64,000 bases of DNA, taken from Ignavibacteriales bacterium. Its GTDB lineage: Bacteria > Bacteroidota > Ignavibacteria > Ignavibacteriales > Melioribacteraceae. The notes below the pieces were generated by a model that was not told the origin of the DNA, did not search any database, and saw only the letters and a program-made list of their open reading frames with translations. Both the position numbers and the translations under genes were made by a program. Location of the stretch: positions 124,001 through 188,000 of the forward strand of contig JACKAB010000008.1 in the NCBI GenBank assembly GCA_020635285.1. Reading direction: 5' to 3'. This document shows, piece by piece, positions 9,787-19,149 of the stretch; position 1 is the first letter of the stretch; the number at the start of each line of letters is the position of its first letter.

Positions 9787-10701
9787 TTATAAATTTAAAT
9801 AAAAAAAATATAACATTAATTTGATTAGCATTGCCTTTTTAACATCGGTAAAATGTTTTGATGAAATTGTTGAGTTGGCATTAATTTTAATAAAATAAAT
9901 TCCGCTTGGTAAACTTTCAGCATTCCAATTTACTTCATGAAATCCAGCTGATAATTCTTCATCAACAAGGGTTTTAATTTCTTCACCTAAGGAATTATAA
10001 ATTGTAACATTAGTTTGACTTAACTCTGGTGTAGTAAAATTAACTACTGTGGATGGATTAAACGGATTTGGATAGTTTTGATTTAGAGAATACGTCAACG
10101 GTACATTTTCATTGAACTTAATATCTGTCACTCCATCCAATGATAGGTTATCAATCTTGACAGTTGAGCCAACTGAATTTAGATCACCATTATTGGAAGA
10201 ATCTGATAGAGTAAATTGAACATAAATAGATTTGGGAGTAGAATCTAAAAAATACTCTATAGGCACTTCAAATGAACTCCAGCTGGGAATTGAATAATTA
10301 ATCTCCAAACCGCCTACTCCGAAAGCGCCGTTTGTTTCATCACTTACAAATATAGTTATAAGAAATAGAGAAGAGCCTTTTAAGTCGGTTTTTATATATC
10401 CTCTTAAAACACTATATTTTTGAGAAATTGGATGCCCTGATTCGCCATCAGCATTAATAGATTGAACCCATGCAGGGAAAGGAAGGTTCGCAAAGTTTAC
10501 TATTTCCATCTGAATGGACGATGAACCATCTTGTGCATCATCAGATTTAATAACACTATTTATTTGAGTTGCCACATTAGAATTTACCCAAAACTCCGGA
10601 CCTAACTCATTCCATGTTTCAAAACTGCCGTTTAGCAATTGTGCAGATACTGAGAAATTACCCATAAGAATTAGCAAAAAAAGTAAAAATTTGTTTTTCA
10701 T
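9787..10701 (-). CDS. Secreted protein with carbohydrate-binding-like region and T9SS sorting domain
   Basis: 304 residues. Signal peptide about 1-20 (GNFSVSAQ), then a beta-rich region of about 170 residues (LLNGSFETWNELGPEFW, NADGESGHPISQKYS) that looks like the jelly-roll domains often used for sugar binding; this is a resemblance, not a firm family call. The C-terminus is a T9SS type A sorting domain (YPNPFNPSTVVNFTTP, GIYFIKINA). The normal domain end would be about KAMLIK; here ten further residues (LMLYFFYLNL) follow. Removing a single T from AAATTAATG would give a stop exactly at the normal end, so a one-base insertion is likely. Divergent from the dockerin-like gene at 10937. Confidence 0.72.
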   Translation of the reverse strand: MKNKFLLFLLILMGNFSVSAQLLNGSFETWNELGPEFWVNSNVATQINSVIKSDDAQDGSSSIQMEIVNFANLPFPAWVQSINADGESGHPISQKYSVLRGYIKTDLKGSSLFLITIFVSDETNGAFGVGGLEINYSIPSWSSFEVPIEYFLDSTPKSIYVQFTLSDSSNNGDLNSVGSTVKIDNLSLDGVTDIKFNENVPLTYSLNQNYPNPFNPSTVVNFTTPELSQTNVTIYNSLGEEIKTLVDEELSAGFHEVNWNAESLPSGIYFIKINANSTISSKHFTDVKKAMLIKLMLYFFYLNL

Positions 10702-10936
10702 TTAAACCCCCAATTATTTTATCTAATTAAAGTATGATTTTTGAACAATATAATCAATTAAAATAAGACCAAATAAATTATTTAATTAAGAGAATATTGT
10801 AAAAACCATGAGTTTCAATATTGTTATTTCAAAAATGATGAAATCACTTAGATAAAAAGCTAAGTCTAATCAATAAAAAATTTCCAGAAAAAAATCTTAT
10901 TTTTACCATCAACAATTTGTAAAATTTTTAGCAATT

Positions 10937-13183
10937 ATGAAAAATATTGTTTTTGCAATAACCTTCTGTTTAATACTCATAAATACTGACTTATTTTCTC
11001 AAGAACTAAATGGACCTACTTCTTGGGATATATTAGGTGATGTATTCTCACAACCAAATGTTCATTTACAAGTTGGTAAGAAAAAATATGAATGGTATGG
11101 CTCGGGTGATGTAAACAATGACGAAGTAATAAATAATAAAGATTTAGAGGCAATGCTCAGCGGCACGCAAAATGATATGAGCGATATTGATGGAGACGGC
11201 ATGTCTTCAACTTCAATTGATAGAACAATTTTACAGAATTATTTAAATGAAAATATTGAACATCTGCCTTCTCATTGGAATCTTTTAGTAACTGAAGATG
11301 AAAAAATAAATTGGCTTGAAAAAATGATCGCTGTTGAAGATGTTTACAAATACAACTCTGACAAATGGATTTGCGAGAATTTTATTCAGCAAATGGAAAT
11401 TGATTTTTACGGAATTTCAAACATTGAAAAGTTTGTGAATGAACAAAAAGCTGCAGGCGAAGTTGAGTATTATAAACCACACAATGCGAGGTTTAATTTA
11501 CCTTTACAATATTTTGCAACTGTGAATACAAATGGAAAACCTTACGCAGTTGGAGGAGTTTTAGTCGGGGAAAATCCCTTAAATTTTTATGATTGGTATT
11601 TTATAAGCATGAATTGTGAAAATAATTATGCACGAATTTTCCCAGGTGATTTTGATATGGATGGAAATCACTATGCTAAAATGATTAAAACAGCATTAGT
11701 TAAAACGGATTCAGTATCTAGCAACAACTATTTTGGTTATGTAAAAAATTTACTGAATTTTGATTTGAACCAAAATATTGGAAGTTTGAGTGAATATGAT
11801 TCGGAACGACTTTTGCTCGAAAATCCATACATGTTTGAAGTTGAAATTGAGGAAATGCCTGATACAAAAATAAACTATCAAGCTAATTTAGAAACAACCC
11901 CTAATTTAACAGGAACTCCAAAGGTTACTGTCAGAAAGAGTAAACAAATTGCATCATTAGATTATGCAGATGGAAAAAAAATTATACTTAACAATACTTA
12001 TCCAAATCAAAATTATTATTTTTTTAGAACGTGGACAGCTAAATTGACCCAAAGAGGAATTACAAAAGCTGGAAGTGTTATACAGAAAATTATAGTTAGT
12101 GATATGGAAAAACCAAAAGGAATTGTGCCTCCGGAGATTAGTATAACCAAAGAATTAAAAGATACGTATGGCGGATTGAGTACTACTATTACCGGTAAAA
12201 TGATTGATGTAAACGACAATTCAAATCTGAAAGTTGGAGAAAGTGTAAATTATCAATTCATATATGAAAACAAAGAAAAACAAGTGTATCACGCATTTCA
12301 CACATTGATTGACGTATTTGGAAATGACACAACTTTTGCGCCTCAATTTATAAATGTTTTAAAACCTAAAATTTATTTTGGTAATATAGCGGACATTCTA
12401 ATTAATGCGGAATCTGAATATCAAAATTTAAGCTCAGGTGCTTTAGAGGCAGAGGGAATAAAAGCTGAGCCGACTGTAGTAACTCAGTACACTTCTGCCG
12501 GTTATACATTAAATTATATTGATGTTGAAATATCTTATTCTAAAAAATTTCCTTGGGCTAATAGAGATATTACGAGAACCTACATTGCAGCTCTAGATAA
12601 TGGAGAAGCACGTGATACAATGAACTACAAAATAAAAGTAAGAGATCTTGAAAAACCAATTATTGAAGATTTAGAAACTATTACAATCACCAAGGATGAT
12701 AGTTTGCATCCAAAAATAACCGGCTATCCAATAATAACGGACAATGTTGCAATTAAAGATACTGTTATAAAATACGAACTAGTTTCAAATAATTTGAGCG
12801 AAAAAAACTTTAAAGCTATTGCAACTACCACAGACGTTTTTGGAAATGATACAACATATGCTTACCAAAATGTAATTGTTAATTTAATTGCCGGTGAAGT
12901 AGATGATGAATATTTACCAACGGAATTTAGTCTTACTCAGAATTATCCAAATCCTTTTAATTCCAATACAACTATTAGTTACTCACTTATTTCAACCGTT
13001 CATGTTTCCTTAAAAGTGTTTGATTTATTAGGGCACGAAGTTTTAGATGTCGTAAATCAAACTCAGTCAATTGGTTATTATACAGTGCCGATTGATGTTT
13101 CTCGTTTAACAAGCGGAACATATTTTTACAGATTACAAGCCGGTAATTTTGTTGCAACCAAGAAAATGGTTTGCTTAAAATAA
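10937..13183 (+). CDS. Secreted multidomain protein with dockerin-like module and T9SS sorting domain
   Basis: 748 residues, intact. Signal peptide 1-22; a dockerin-like pair of calcium-loop motifs at 58-69 (DVNNDEVINNKD) and 83-95 (DIDGDGMSSTSID); a domain of about 250 residues with conserved-looking WICENF (144-149) and NPLNFYDWYF, possibly transglutaminase-like (weak); then at least two bacterial Ig-like repeats, each ending DVFGNDTT(F/Y)A (about 465 and 645); and a C-terminal T9SS domain (YPNPFNSNTTISYS ... TKKMVCLK). Dockerins bind cohesins in cellulosomes, but the same motifs occur widely in Ignavibacteria surface proteins without cellulosomes. Function unknown; probably cell-surface or secreted. 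ATG preceded by an A/T-rich leader of about 230 bases shared with the divergent gene. Confidence 0.72.
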   Translation: MKNIVFAITFCLILINTDLFSQELNGPTSWDILGDVFSQPNVHLQVGKKKYEWYGSGDVNNDEVINNKDLEAMLSGTQNDMSDIDGDGMSSTSIDRTILQNYLNENIEHLPSHWNLLVTEDEKINWLEKMIAVEDVYKYNSDKWICENFIQQMEIDFYGISNIEKFVNEQKAAGEVEYYKPHNARFNLPLQYFATVNTNGKPYAVGGVLVGENPLNFYDWYFISMNCENNYARIFPGDFDMDGNHYAKMIKTALVKTDSVSSNNYFGYVKNLLNFDLNQNIGSLSEYDSERLLLENPYMFEVEIEEMPDTKINYQANLETTPNLTGTPKVTVRKSKQIASLDYADGKKIILNNTYPNQNYYFFRTWTAKLTQRGITKAGSVIQKIIVSDMEKPKGIVPPEISITKELKDTYGGLSTTITGKMIDVNDNSNLKVGESVNYQFIYENKEKQVYHAFHTLIDVFGNDTTFAPQFINVLKPKIYFGNIADILINAESEYQNLSSGALEAEGIKAEPTVVTQYTSAGYTLNYIDVEISYSKKFPWANRDITRTYIAALDNGEARDTMNYKIKVRDLEKPIIEDLETITITKDDSLHPKITGYPIITDNVAIKDTVIKYELVSNNLSEKNFKAIATTTDVFGNDTTYAYQNVIVNLIAGEVDDEYLPTEFSLTQNYPNPFNSNTTISYSLISTVHVSLKVFDLLGHEVLDVVNQTQSIGYYTVPIDVSRLTSGTYFYRLQAGNFVATKKMVCLK

Positions 13184-13251
13184 TTTATAAAAAATATATT
13201 TTTAGTAATTTTTCTATTCTTAAAAATAATTCGCATCTCAACGCAACCTTT

Positions 13252-13275
13252 TTAGTTTATGCTAGTCTAAACTAA
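13252..13275 (+). promoter_or_regulatory. Perfect inverted repeat upstream of the DUF4097 gene (operator candidate)
   Basis: Arms TTAGTTTA and TAAACTAA are perfect 8-bp complements separated by 8 bases. The repeat ends 50 bases before the start codon at 13326 and lies about 70 bases after the previous stop. No T tract follows, so it is a poor terminator; size and spacing suit a dimeric repressor site. No candidate regulator gene lies next to it. Confidence 0.45.
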
Positions 13276-13325
13276 TGTTAATAAAATAAAACAAGAATGA
13301 ATTATAAATTATTTGGGAGTTTGAA

Positions 13326-14276
13326 ATGACCAACCTAAAAAAAATCATCACAATTATTTTAGTCACATTATTTACAAGTGTAAGCCTATTTGCAGCCGTT
13401 GAAAAATTAGAAACAAAAACATTTAAAGCGAAATCCGGCGGTCAGTTAAAAGTTGAAACTGATAAAGGATCAATAACGGTCAAAACACATCCACAAGAAT
13501 CAATTGATGTGGAAATTTTATTTAAGGTGAAAACAGAAGACGAAGAACTCGCCGATGATCTCATTAAGGCATTTGTTGTTGATTATGATAATAATGGTTC
13601 AGACTTAACCATTAAAGCTAAATATAAAGGTGATAAAAGTTGGCTGAAAAATTTATTTGGCGGTTCCAAATGGAATAAACTAAACGTTAAATTCACAATC
13701 ACAGTTCCGGAAAGATTCAATGTTGATTTAAACACAAGCGGTGGCGGAATAAGTGTCGGCGACTTGGAGGGATTTGTTCAAGCCGAAACCTCCGGTGGTG
13801 GTTTAACATTTGGAAATATTAAGGGCAACATAGATGGCGAAACTTCAGGTGGCGGAATCACCGTTGGAGAGTGTTCAGGAAACATAAATATAAGTACTTC
13901 TGGGGGTGGAATTAAAATAGAAAAATGTGAAGGAAAAGTTGATGCTCACACTTCCGGCGGAGGAATAACTGTCAATGAAGTTTACGGACCTATAAAAGCA
14001 TCAACATCTGGAGGTTCAGTTTTTGCATCAATATTAGAGCAGCCAAATGAAGATTGTTCACTAGAAACTTCCGGCGGAGGAATTACAGTTAAACTTGCCA
14101 GTAATATAAATCTATATTTAGATGCAAAAACAAGCGGAGGATCTGTTCAAACCGATTTCCCGGTTTCAGTAAAGGGAAAAATTAAAAGCTCACAATTGCA
14201 AGGCGCAATAAATGATGGCGGTCCAAAATTATATTTAAGAAGTTCAGGCGGCAGTATTCATGTTGAGAAAAATTAA
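13326..14276 (+). CDS. DUF4097-family beta-repeat protein, exported
   Basis: 316 residues. Signal peptide about 1-24 (TLFTSVSLFAA), then a region beginning KAKSGGQLKVETDKGSITV. From residue about 135 the motif TSGG(G/S)(I/L/V) recurs about every 16-20 residues (at least seven copies), building the beta-strand repeat typical of DUF4097 (adhesin-like) proteins, probably a beta-solenoid. The family is often found near envelope-stress regulators, but its molecular role is not settled. Start preceded by TGGGAG at good spacing. An inverted repeat lies 50 bases upstream. Followed by a strong terminator. Confidence 0.82.
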   Translation: MTNLKKIITIILVTLFTSVSLFAAVEKLETKTFKAKSGGQLKVETDKGSITVKTHPQESIDVEILFKVKTEDEELADDLIKAFVVDYDNNGSDLTIKAKYKGDKSWLKNLFGGSKWNKLNVKFTITVPERFNVDLNTSGGGISVGDLEGFVQAETSGGGLTFGNIKGNIDGETSGGGITVGECSGNINISTSGGGIKIEKCEGKVDAHTSGGGITVNEVYGPIKASTSGGSVFASILEQPNEDCSLETSGGGITVKLASNINLYLDAKTSGGSVQTDFPVSVKGKIKSSQLQGAINDGGPKLYLRSSGGSIHVEKN

Positions 14277-14315
14277 GAAAGCTAGAATTGTTAAATAGAG
14301 TTTTGATTTAAAACC

Positions 14316-14345
14316 AAAAAACCTCAACAAATGTTGAGGTTTTTT
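14316..14345. terminator. Bidirectional rho-independent terminator
   Basis: Stem AAAAAACCTCAAC with loop AAAT and its complement GTTGAGGT plus T run. A-run before and T-run after make it work in both directions: it ends the DUF4097 transcript on the plus strand and the initiator tRNA transcript on the minus strand, five bases from the tRNA 3' end. Confidence 0.85.
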
Positions 14346-14349
14346 CTTG

Positions 14350-14422
<73 letters not shown>

Positions 14423-14619
14423 ATATAATTTTTTATTATTGGGTTATAAATCCCACTTTATATTCAAAATTTCAAATTAAACTTTTTTAAATTTCCGTTC
14501 TTATCAATTCTCAAACGGACAGTAAAACTAAACTCTTTTATATAAAAAATCAAGGTACTTTTAATATTATTATTATATCACTAATTTTGAACTAAGAATA
14601 ACTTGTAATATAATTGCAT

Positions 14620-16333
14620 ATGCTAACTTCCATCGAAATAAAAGATTACGCGCTTATTGAAAACATTCAAGTAAGTTTCGGAAGCGGATTGAATATTATT
14701 ACCGGCGAAACCGGCGCCGGAAAATCAATATTAATTGGTGCGCTAAGTTTACTTTTGGGCGAACGAGCTTCTACTGAAACTGTTAGGAAAGGTGCTGCAA
14801 AGTCAATAATAGAAGGACTCTTTGATATTGGCGGAAATAAAAAAGTTATTTCTTTGTTGGAAGAAAACGAAATTGAGGTTACTGAAGAATTAATTTTACG
14901 GCGTGAAATTTCTATTAAAGGTTCTAACAGATGTTTTATAAACGATAGTCCGGTTCAACTTTCGCTTGTAAAGCAAATTGGTAATCTACTTATTGATCTT
15001 CACGGTCAGCATGATCATCAATCGCTCTTAAATAATGAAACCCATATAGATTTTCTTGATGAATTTTGCGATTTGAATGATGATTTATCAAAATTCATTT
15101 TTCATAAAAAAACAGCTTGCAGAAACACTGTCTAAAATTTCATCTCTTAAGTCAAATGAAAAAACTTTAAAAGAAAAATCAGAACTTTATGAATTTCAGT
15201 TAAAAGAAATTAACGCAATTTCACCTGTTGAAGATGAAGATATTTCAATTGAAAAAGAATTGTTGATCCTGGAAAATTCCGAAAAATTATTTGAGTCAAC
15301 TTCTGAAATTTATTCCAATTTATATAATGATGAAAATTCAATTTATGATTTGCTGGGGAACATAAAAAATAAAATTGAAGATTTAAGCGAGATTGATGAG
15401 AACTTTAGCCCAAAATTAGAAGAGATTGATTCTGCAATGGAATTGTTAAAAGAAATTGCGGATTTTGTTCGTAACTATAATGATAAAATTGATATTGATA
15501 CAAACAGAATAGACGAGGTTAGAAATAGAGCCGGCGCTATTCATTTGTTAAAGAAAAAATTTGGTGGAACTTTATTGAGTGTGCTAAAGTTCAAAAACAA
15601 AATTGAAGAAGAATTAGACATTACCCAAAATTTTACAGAGAAGATCAATGAGCTTAATAAACAAGCAAATAAAATAAGAGAAGAAGTTAAAACGTATGCT
15701 GTTTTATTAAGTGAAAAGCGTAAAAAGGAATCTAAAAAAATTGAAAAAGAGATTGTGAAAATGCTTTCTTTTTTAGGAATAAATGATTCCAAATTTGAAA
15801 TTAATTTTCAAATTGATAATGAAGTTAATTCAGAAAATTATATTAATATCGATTCTAAAAAAGTAAGTCTAAACCAAAAGGGATTTGATACTGTTGAATT
15901 TTATATTTCAACAAATTTGGGCGAGGACTTAAAACCACTTTCTAAAATTGCTTCGGGCGGTGAAATATCTCGTGTAATGCTGGCAATTAAAAGCGTTCTT
16001 GCAAATTCAGAAAAACTTCCACTATTAATATTTGATGAAATTGATACAGGCGTTAGCGGCAGAATTGCCCAGAAGGTTGGACAAGTTTTAAGTGAACTTT
16101 CTAAAACTCATCAGATAATTTCTATTACACATTTACCACAAATTGCAGCTTTTGCAAAACATCATTATTCCGTGGAAAAAGAGACTAAAGGTGAGCGGGT
16201 AATTAGTAAAATAATTTCTCTCGATAATGATAAAAGAGTAACCGAAATTGCTAAACTATTGAGCGGCGAAAAAGTTACCCAAAGCAATCTTGCTGCTGCA
16301 AAAGAATTAATTGAAATAAATCAACTCAAATGA
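14620..16333 (+). CDS. recN: DNA repair protein RecN (frame break in an A7 run)
   Basis: About 570 codons, broken near 15106-15112 (seven A), where the frame passes from FIFHKK to QLAETLSKISSLKSNE. N-terminal Walker A GETGAGKSILIGAL (from about codon 28), central coiled coil (about 170-380), C-terminal ABC signature ASGGEISRVMLAI and Walker B LLIFDEIDTGVSG. RecN is an SMC-like ATPase that acts early in double-strand-break repair. The upstream TTG at 14614 is in frame, but ATG at 14620 fits the usual N-terminus (MLTSIEIKDYALIE). A second gene copy was not seen, so the break is most likely a sequence error. Confidence 0.9.
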
Positions 16334-16382
16334 TTTATAAAATTTAAAAATATATCGATAATAAGTTATAATAACTTTTGCG

Positions 16383-16410
16383 TTGCGATTCAATTATTGT
16401 TCATTATATT
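16383..16410 (+). promoter_or_regulatory. Candidate promoter before the DUF6588 gene
   Basis: TTGCGA and TATATT separated by 16 bases, ending 65 bases before the start at 16476. It matches the general bacterial -35/-10 pattern; in this AT-rich sequence the match is weak evidence. Confidence 0.25.
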
Positions 16411-16475
16411 AGCTTAATAATAATTAAATAAGTTGCATTCAATAATTCTTTAACATTTTAAAAAAGGAGTAATAG

Positions 16476-17333
16476 ATGAAAAAAATATTATTACCTTTGT
16501 TCCTTATTGTTTTCTCTATTCAAGTTCATGCGCAGGCTTTTGATGGCCTTTCAGAATTGCCTGAACAAGAGATGAAAGGTTATTCTACACCTTTAGCAAC
16601 ATGGACAGGTACGTATTTAAATTCCGGGGGATATTATTCCGCCAGTGTTCCCAAATTATTTAGTTTCAAAATTAGTTTAGTTGGTATGATGATTTTTATT
16701 CCTGATGACCAAAGAACATTTAAACTTGATGACGGCACTGAATCAGCTACATTTTTTGGCGATAAAGGTGCGGCAGTTCCTGGTTCGCAAGGTTATGCAG
16801 TGTATCCTCCTGGAGTAAATCAAACAAAGGTTCCTTTCGGAATTCCTCAAATATCTGCTGGTACTTTGGGAAGTGAGGTTATGGTTAGATTTGTTCCAAC
16901 TTTAGCTTTTGATGATGTTGAAGTTGGTATGCTTGGAGTTGGTATAAAACATAGTATTAGTCAATATTTCCCTTTGATGCCTTTAGACATTGCTGTTCAA
17001 ATAATGTATAATAAATTATCAATTACAGCTCCAGACTTAGATTTGAGCACAACTAATTTAGCCTTCAACGCTCATGCAAGTAAGTCATTTGGATTAGTTT
17101 CTGTATATGGAGGTCTTCAATACGAATCTACTGCAATGGATATGGAGTATACTTTTACAGGTTCTGGTTTTGGGGATCTTGATCAAAACAAGTTAAAATT
17201 AAACTTAGATGGTGATAATAATGTACGATTAACATTAGGTGCAGCTTTAAAGTTAGCGTTTTTTGTGCTAAATGCTGATGTTAATATTGGATCCCAGACT
17301 GCCATTGTAGCTGGGTTAAATTTCGAATTATAA
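16476..17333 (+). CDS. DUF6588-family outer-membrane beta-barrel protein
   Basis: 285 residues. Signal peptide 1-20 (SIQVHAQ) followed by AFDGLSELPEQEMKGYSTPL and alternating hydrophobic beta-strands, ending with a phenylalanine near the terminus (GLNFEL), as expected for an outer-membrane barrel. The pattern YLNSGGYYSASVPKLFSFK and FIPDDQRTFKLDDG matches DUF6588 proteins common in Bacteroidota. Strong Shine-Dalgarno AAAGGAG. The next gene, a lipoprotein, begins 12 bases after the stop, so both are one transcription unit. Function unknown. Confidence 0.75.
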   Translation: MKKILLPLFLIVFSIQVHAQAFDGLSELPEQEMKGYSTPLATWTGTYLNSGGYYSASVPKLFSFKISLVGMMIFIPDDQRTFKLDDGTESATFFGDKGAAVPGSQGYAVYPPGVNQTKVPFGIPQISAGTLGSEVMVRFVPTLAFDDVEVGMLGVGIKHSISQYFPLMPLDIAVQIMYNKLSITAPDLDLSTTNLAFNAHASKSFGLVSVYGGLQYESTAMDMEYTFTGSGFGDLDQNKLKLNLDGDNNVRLTLGAALKLAFFVLNADVNIGSQTAIVAGLNFEL

Positions 17334-17345
17334 AGGAGAAATAAA

Positions 17346-17897
17346 ATGAAAGTACTTTTTAACAAATTTATATTACTGATTATTTTTGGTAGTGTAATTT
17401 TTTCAACAGGCTGCGATGAGTTAAATAATCTTCCTCTAAATATTCCGGTTGCTTTCCCATTTTCAACATCAGGCTCTAGTACAGCATTATCAGATTCAGC
17501 AACAATAAGACTTTCTGATGTTCAAGAATGGAGAGACAACCAAGATGATATCGAATCTGTTAAATATCTTTCTGCAGCGTACTATACTGAAAGTGTGTCT
17601 GCTGGATTGAAAGGCGATATATTAGTAGAAGTTTATAATCCACTTACAAATACAGTGATGCTTTCGGAAACAATAAAAAATGTAGATCCAACTAAATACA
17701 TAAATAATGCTTATGTTTTAGGTTTTTCAGAAGCTCAAATTAAATTATTTGATGCATATTTAAGCACTTTGACTTCGAACAATAATGATCTTTCCATAAA
17801 AGGAAGATACAAAATCTCAAGCATAACAGGAACAACAACACCTTTCCAACTAACCGGAAGAGTTGAAATCGTTTTGGAAACAACAGTAGCTTTATAA
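17346..17897 (+). CDS. Small lipoprotein, unknown function
   Basis: 183 residues. N-terminal membrane helix followed by lipobox FSTGC with the lipidated cysteine at residue 23, so anchored to a membrane. The mature part shows DSATIRLSDVQEWRDNQDDI and alternating beta-strands and resembles periplasm-facing single-domain lipoproteins; I do not recognise a family. Shine-Dalgarno AAAGGAG. Co-transcribed with the DUF6588 barrel upstream and closed by the terminator at 17917; a partner role for that barrel is the simplest inference. Confidence 0.7.
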   Translation: MKVLFNKFILLIIFGSVIFSTGCDELNNLPLNIPVAFPFSTSGSSTALSDSATIRLSDVQEWRDNQDDIESVKYLSAAYYTESVSAGLKGDILVEVYNPLTNTVMLSETIKNVDPTKYINNAYVLGFSEAQIKLFDAYLSTLTSNNNDLSIKGRYKISSITGTTTPFQLTGRVEIVLETTVAL

Positions 17898-17916
17898 ATA
17901 GAAATAAATATTACTT

Positions 17917-17945
17917 AAAAGAGGACTAATTATAGTCCTCTTTTT
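17917..17945 (+). terminator. Rho-independent terminator after the lipoprotein gene
   Basis: Stem GAGGACTA / TAGTCCTC with loop ATTA, preceded by four A and followed by five T. Lies 20 bases after the stop codon. Confidence 0.88.
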
Positions 17946-18014
17946 GTTTTACTTACCAGAAATTTACCTCAAACTTTAGTATTATTCTGCTTCAAAAACA
18001 AATATTATCCTTAA

Positions 18015-19142
18015 TTGAAAAATACAGCCATCTATATTCACATTCCTTTTTGCGATCATAAATGTATCTATTGTGATTTTTATTCTTTAGTCAGTTATGA
18101 TAACATAGAAGAGTATCTTAAATACTTAAAATTAGAAATTGCCTATTACGCTAAGCTGTATTCACAAAATAGAATTATAGATACAATATTTTTCGGCGGC
18201 GGAACACCTTCCTTTATGACTCCAAATTACATTGGAGAAATTATTGCTGAGATTTCTAAAAATTTTAATCTTGATCAAAATGCGGAAATAACTTTAGAGA
18301 CAAATCCTGGAACAGTTTCAAAACAAAAAATGGCTGAATTTATAATTGCCGGAATTAACCGTGTTAGTATTGGTATTCAGACTTTTGATGAAAAAGAATT
18401 AAAATTTCTCACAAGAATTCACAATAAAGAAACGGCAATTAAAACAGTTTATAATACTGCAGAGGCAGGAATTGAAAATATTAGTATCGATCTAATTTTT
18501 AGTCTTCCAAATCAAACAAAGAAAACTTGGATTGAGAATTTAAACATTGCTGCAAGTCTTCCGATCAAACACATTTCAACCTATAGCTTAATTTTAGAGA
18601 AGGGAACAATTCTTAACAAAATGGTTCTTGATGGCAAAGTTAAAATGGCAAGTGAAAATCACGATGCGGAACTTTATAAATATACAATGGATTTTTTGAC
18701 AAACGAAGGTTTTACTCAATATGAAATATCTAACTTTGCAAAGGAAAATTACGAGTGCCGACATAACCTTTATTATTGGGAATATAGAGACTATTTAAGT
18801 TTTGGAACAGCTGCTCACTCGTTTGTAAATGGAGAAAGATGGTGGAATTTTTCCAGTCTAAAAAAGTATATTTCTGAAATTGAAATAAATAGAAATGCAA
18901 AACGGGGAAGTGAAATTTTAGACAAATCACAGATTTTAGATGAATATATTATGCTTGGTTTAAGAAGCAAAGGCATAAATTTGAGTGAAATAAAAAAGTA
19001 CTCAGATGATTGGTATTTTGAAAAGAAAGAAAATATAAATAGCTTTATAAAAGAAAGATATTTAATTCAAACAGAGGAAAGAATAAGCTGCACGCAAAAA
19101 GGTTACATCATTTGTGATGAAATAATTTCAAAATTAATTTAA
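18015..19142 (+). CDS. hemW: HemW-like radical SAM protein
   Basis: 375 residues from a TTG start. Radical SAM cluster motif CDHKCIYCDFYS (CxxxCxxC plus C) at residues about 13-24, then FFGGGTPSFM, ETNPGTV and SIGIQTFDEKELKFL, all typical of HemW/HemN-like proteins; C-terminal HemN-like wing (LGLRSKGINLSEI). HemW lacks coproporphyrinogen dehydrogenase activity and is a haem chaperone; the short N-terminus before the cluster favours HemW over HemN. Eight bases before the symporter gene. Confidence 0.9.
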   Translation: MKNTAIYIHIPFCDHKCIYCDFYSLVSYDNIEEYLKYLKLEIAYYAKLYSQNRIIDTIFFGGGTPSFMTPNYIGEIIAEISKNFNLDQNAEITLETNPGTVSKQKMAEFIIAGINRVSIGIQTFDEKELKFLTRIHNKETAIKTVYNTAEAGIENISIDLIFSLPNQTKKTWIENLNIAASLPIKHISTYSLILEKGTILNKMVLDGKVKMASENHDAELYKYTMDFLTNEGFTQYEISNFAKENYECRHNLYYWEYRDYLSFGTAAHSFVNGERWWNFSSLKKYISEIEINRNAKRGSEILDKSQILDEYIMLGLRSKGINLSEIKKYSDDWYFEKKENINSFIKERYLIQTEERISCTQKGYIICDEIISKLI

Positions 19143-19149
19143 TGGAAAA

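Noticed and set aside
13740..14270. CRISPR or tandem DNA repeat
   Set aside because: The recurring GGCGGAATA-like bases encode the TSGG protein repeat in one open frame; spacers are not unique non-coding units.
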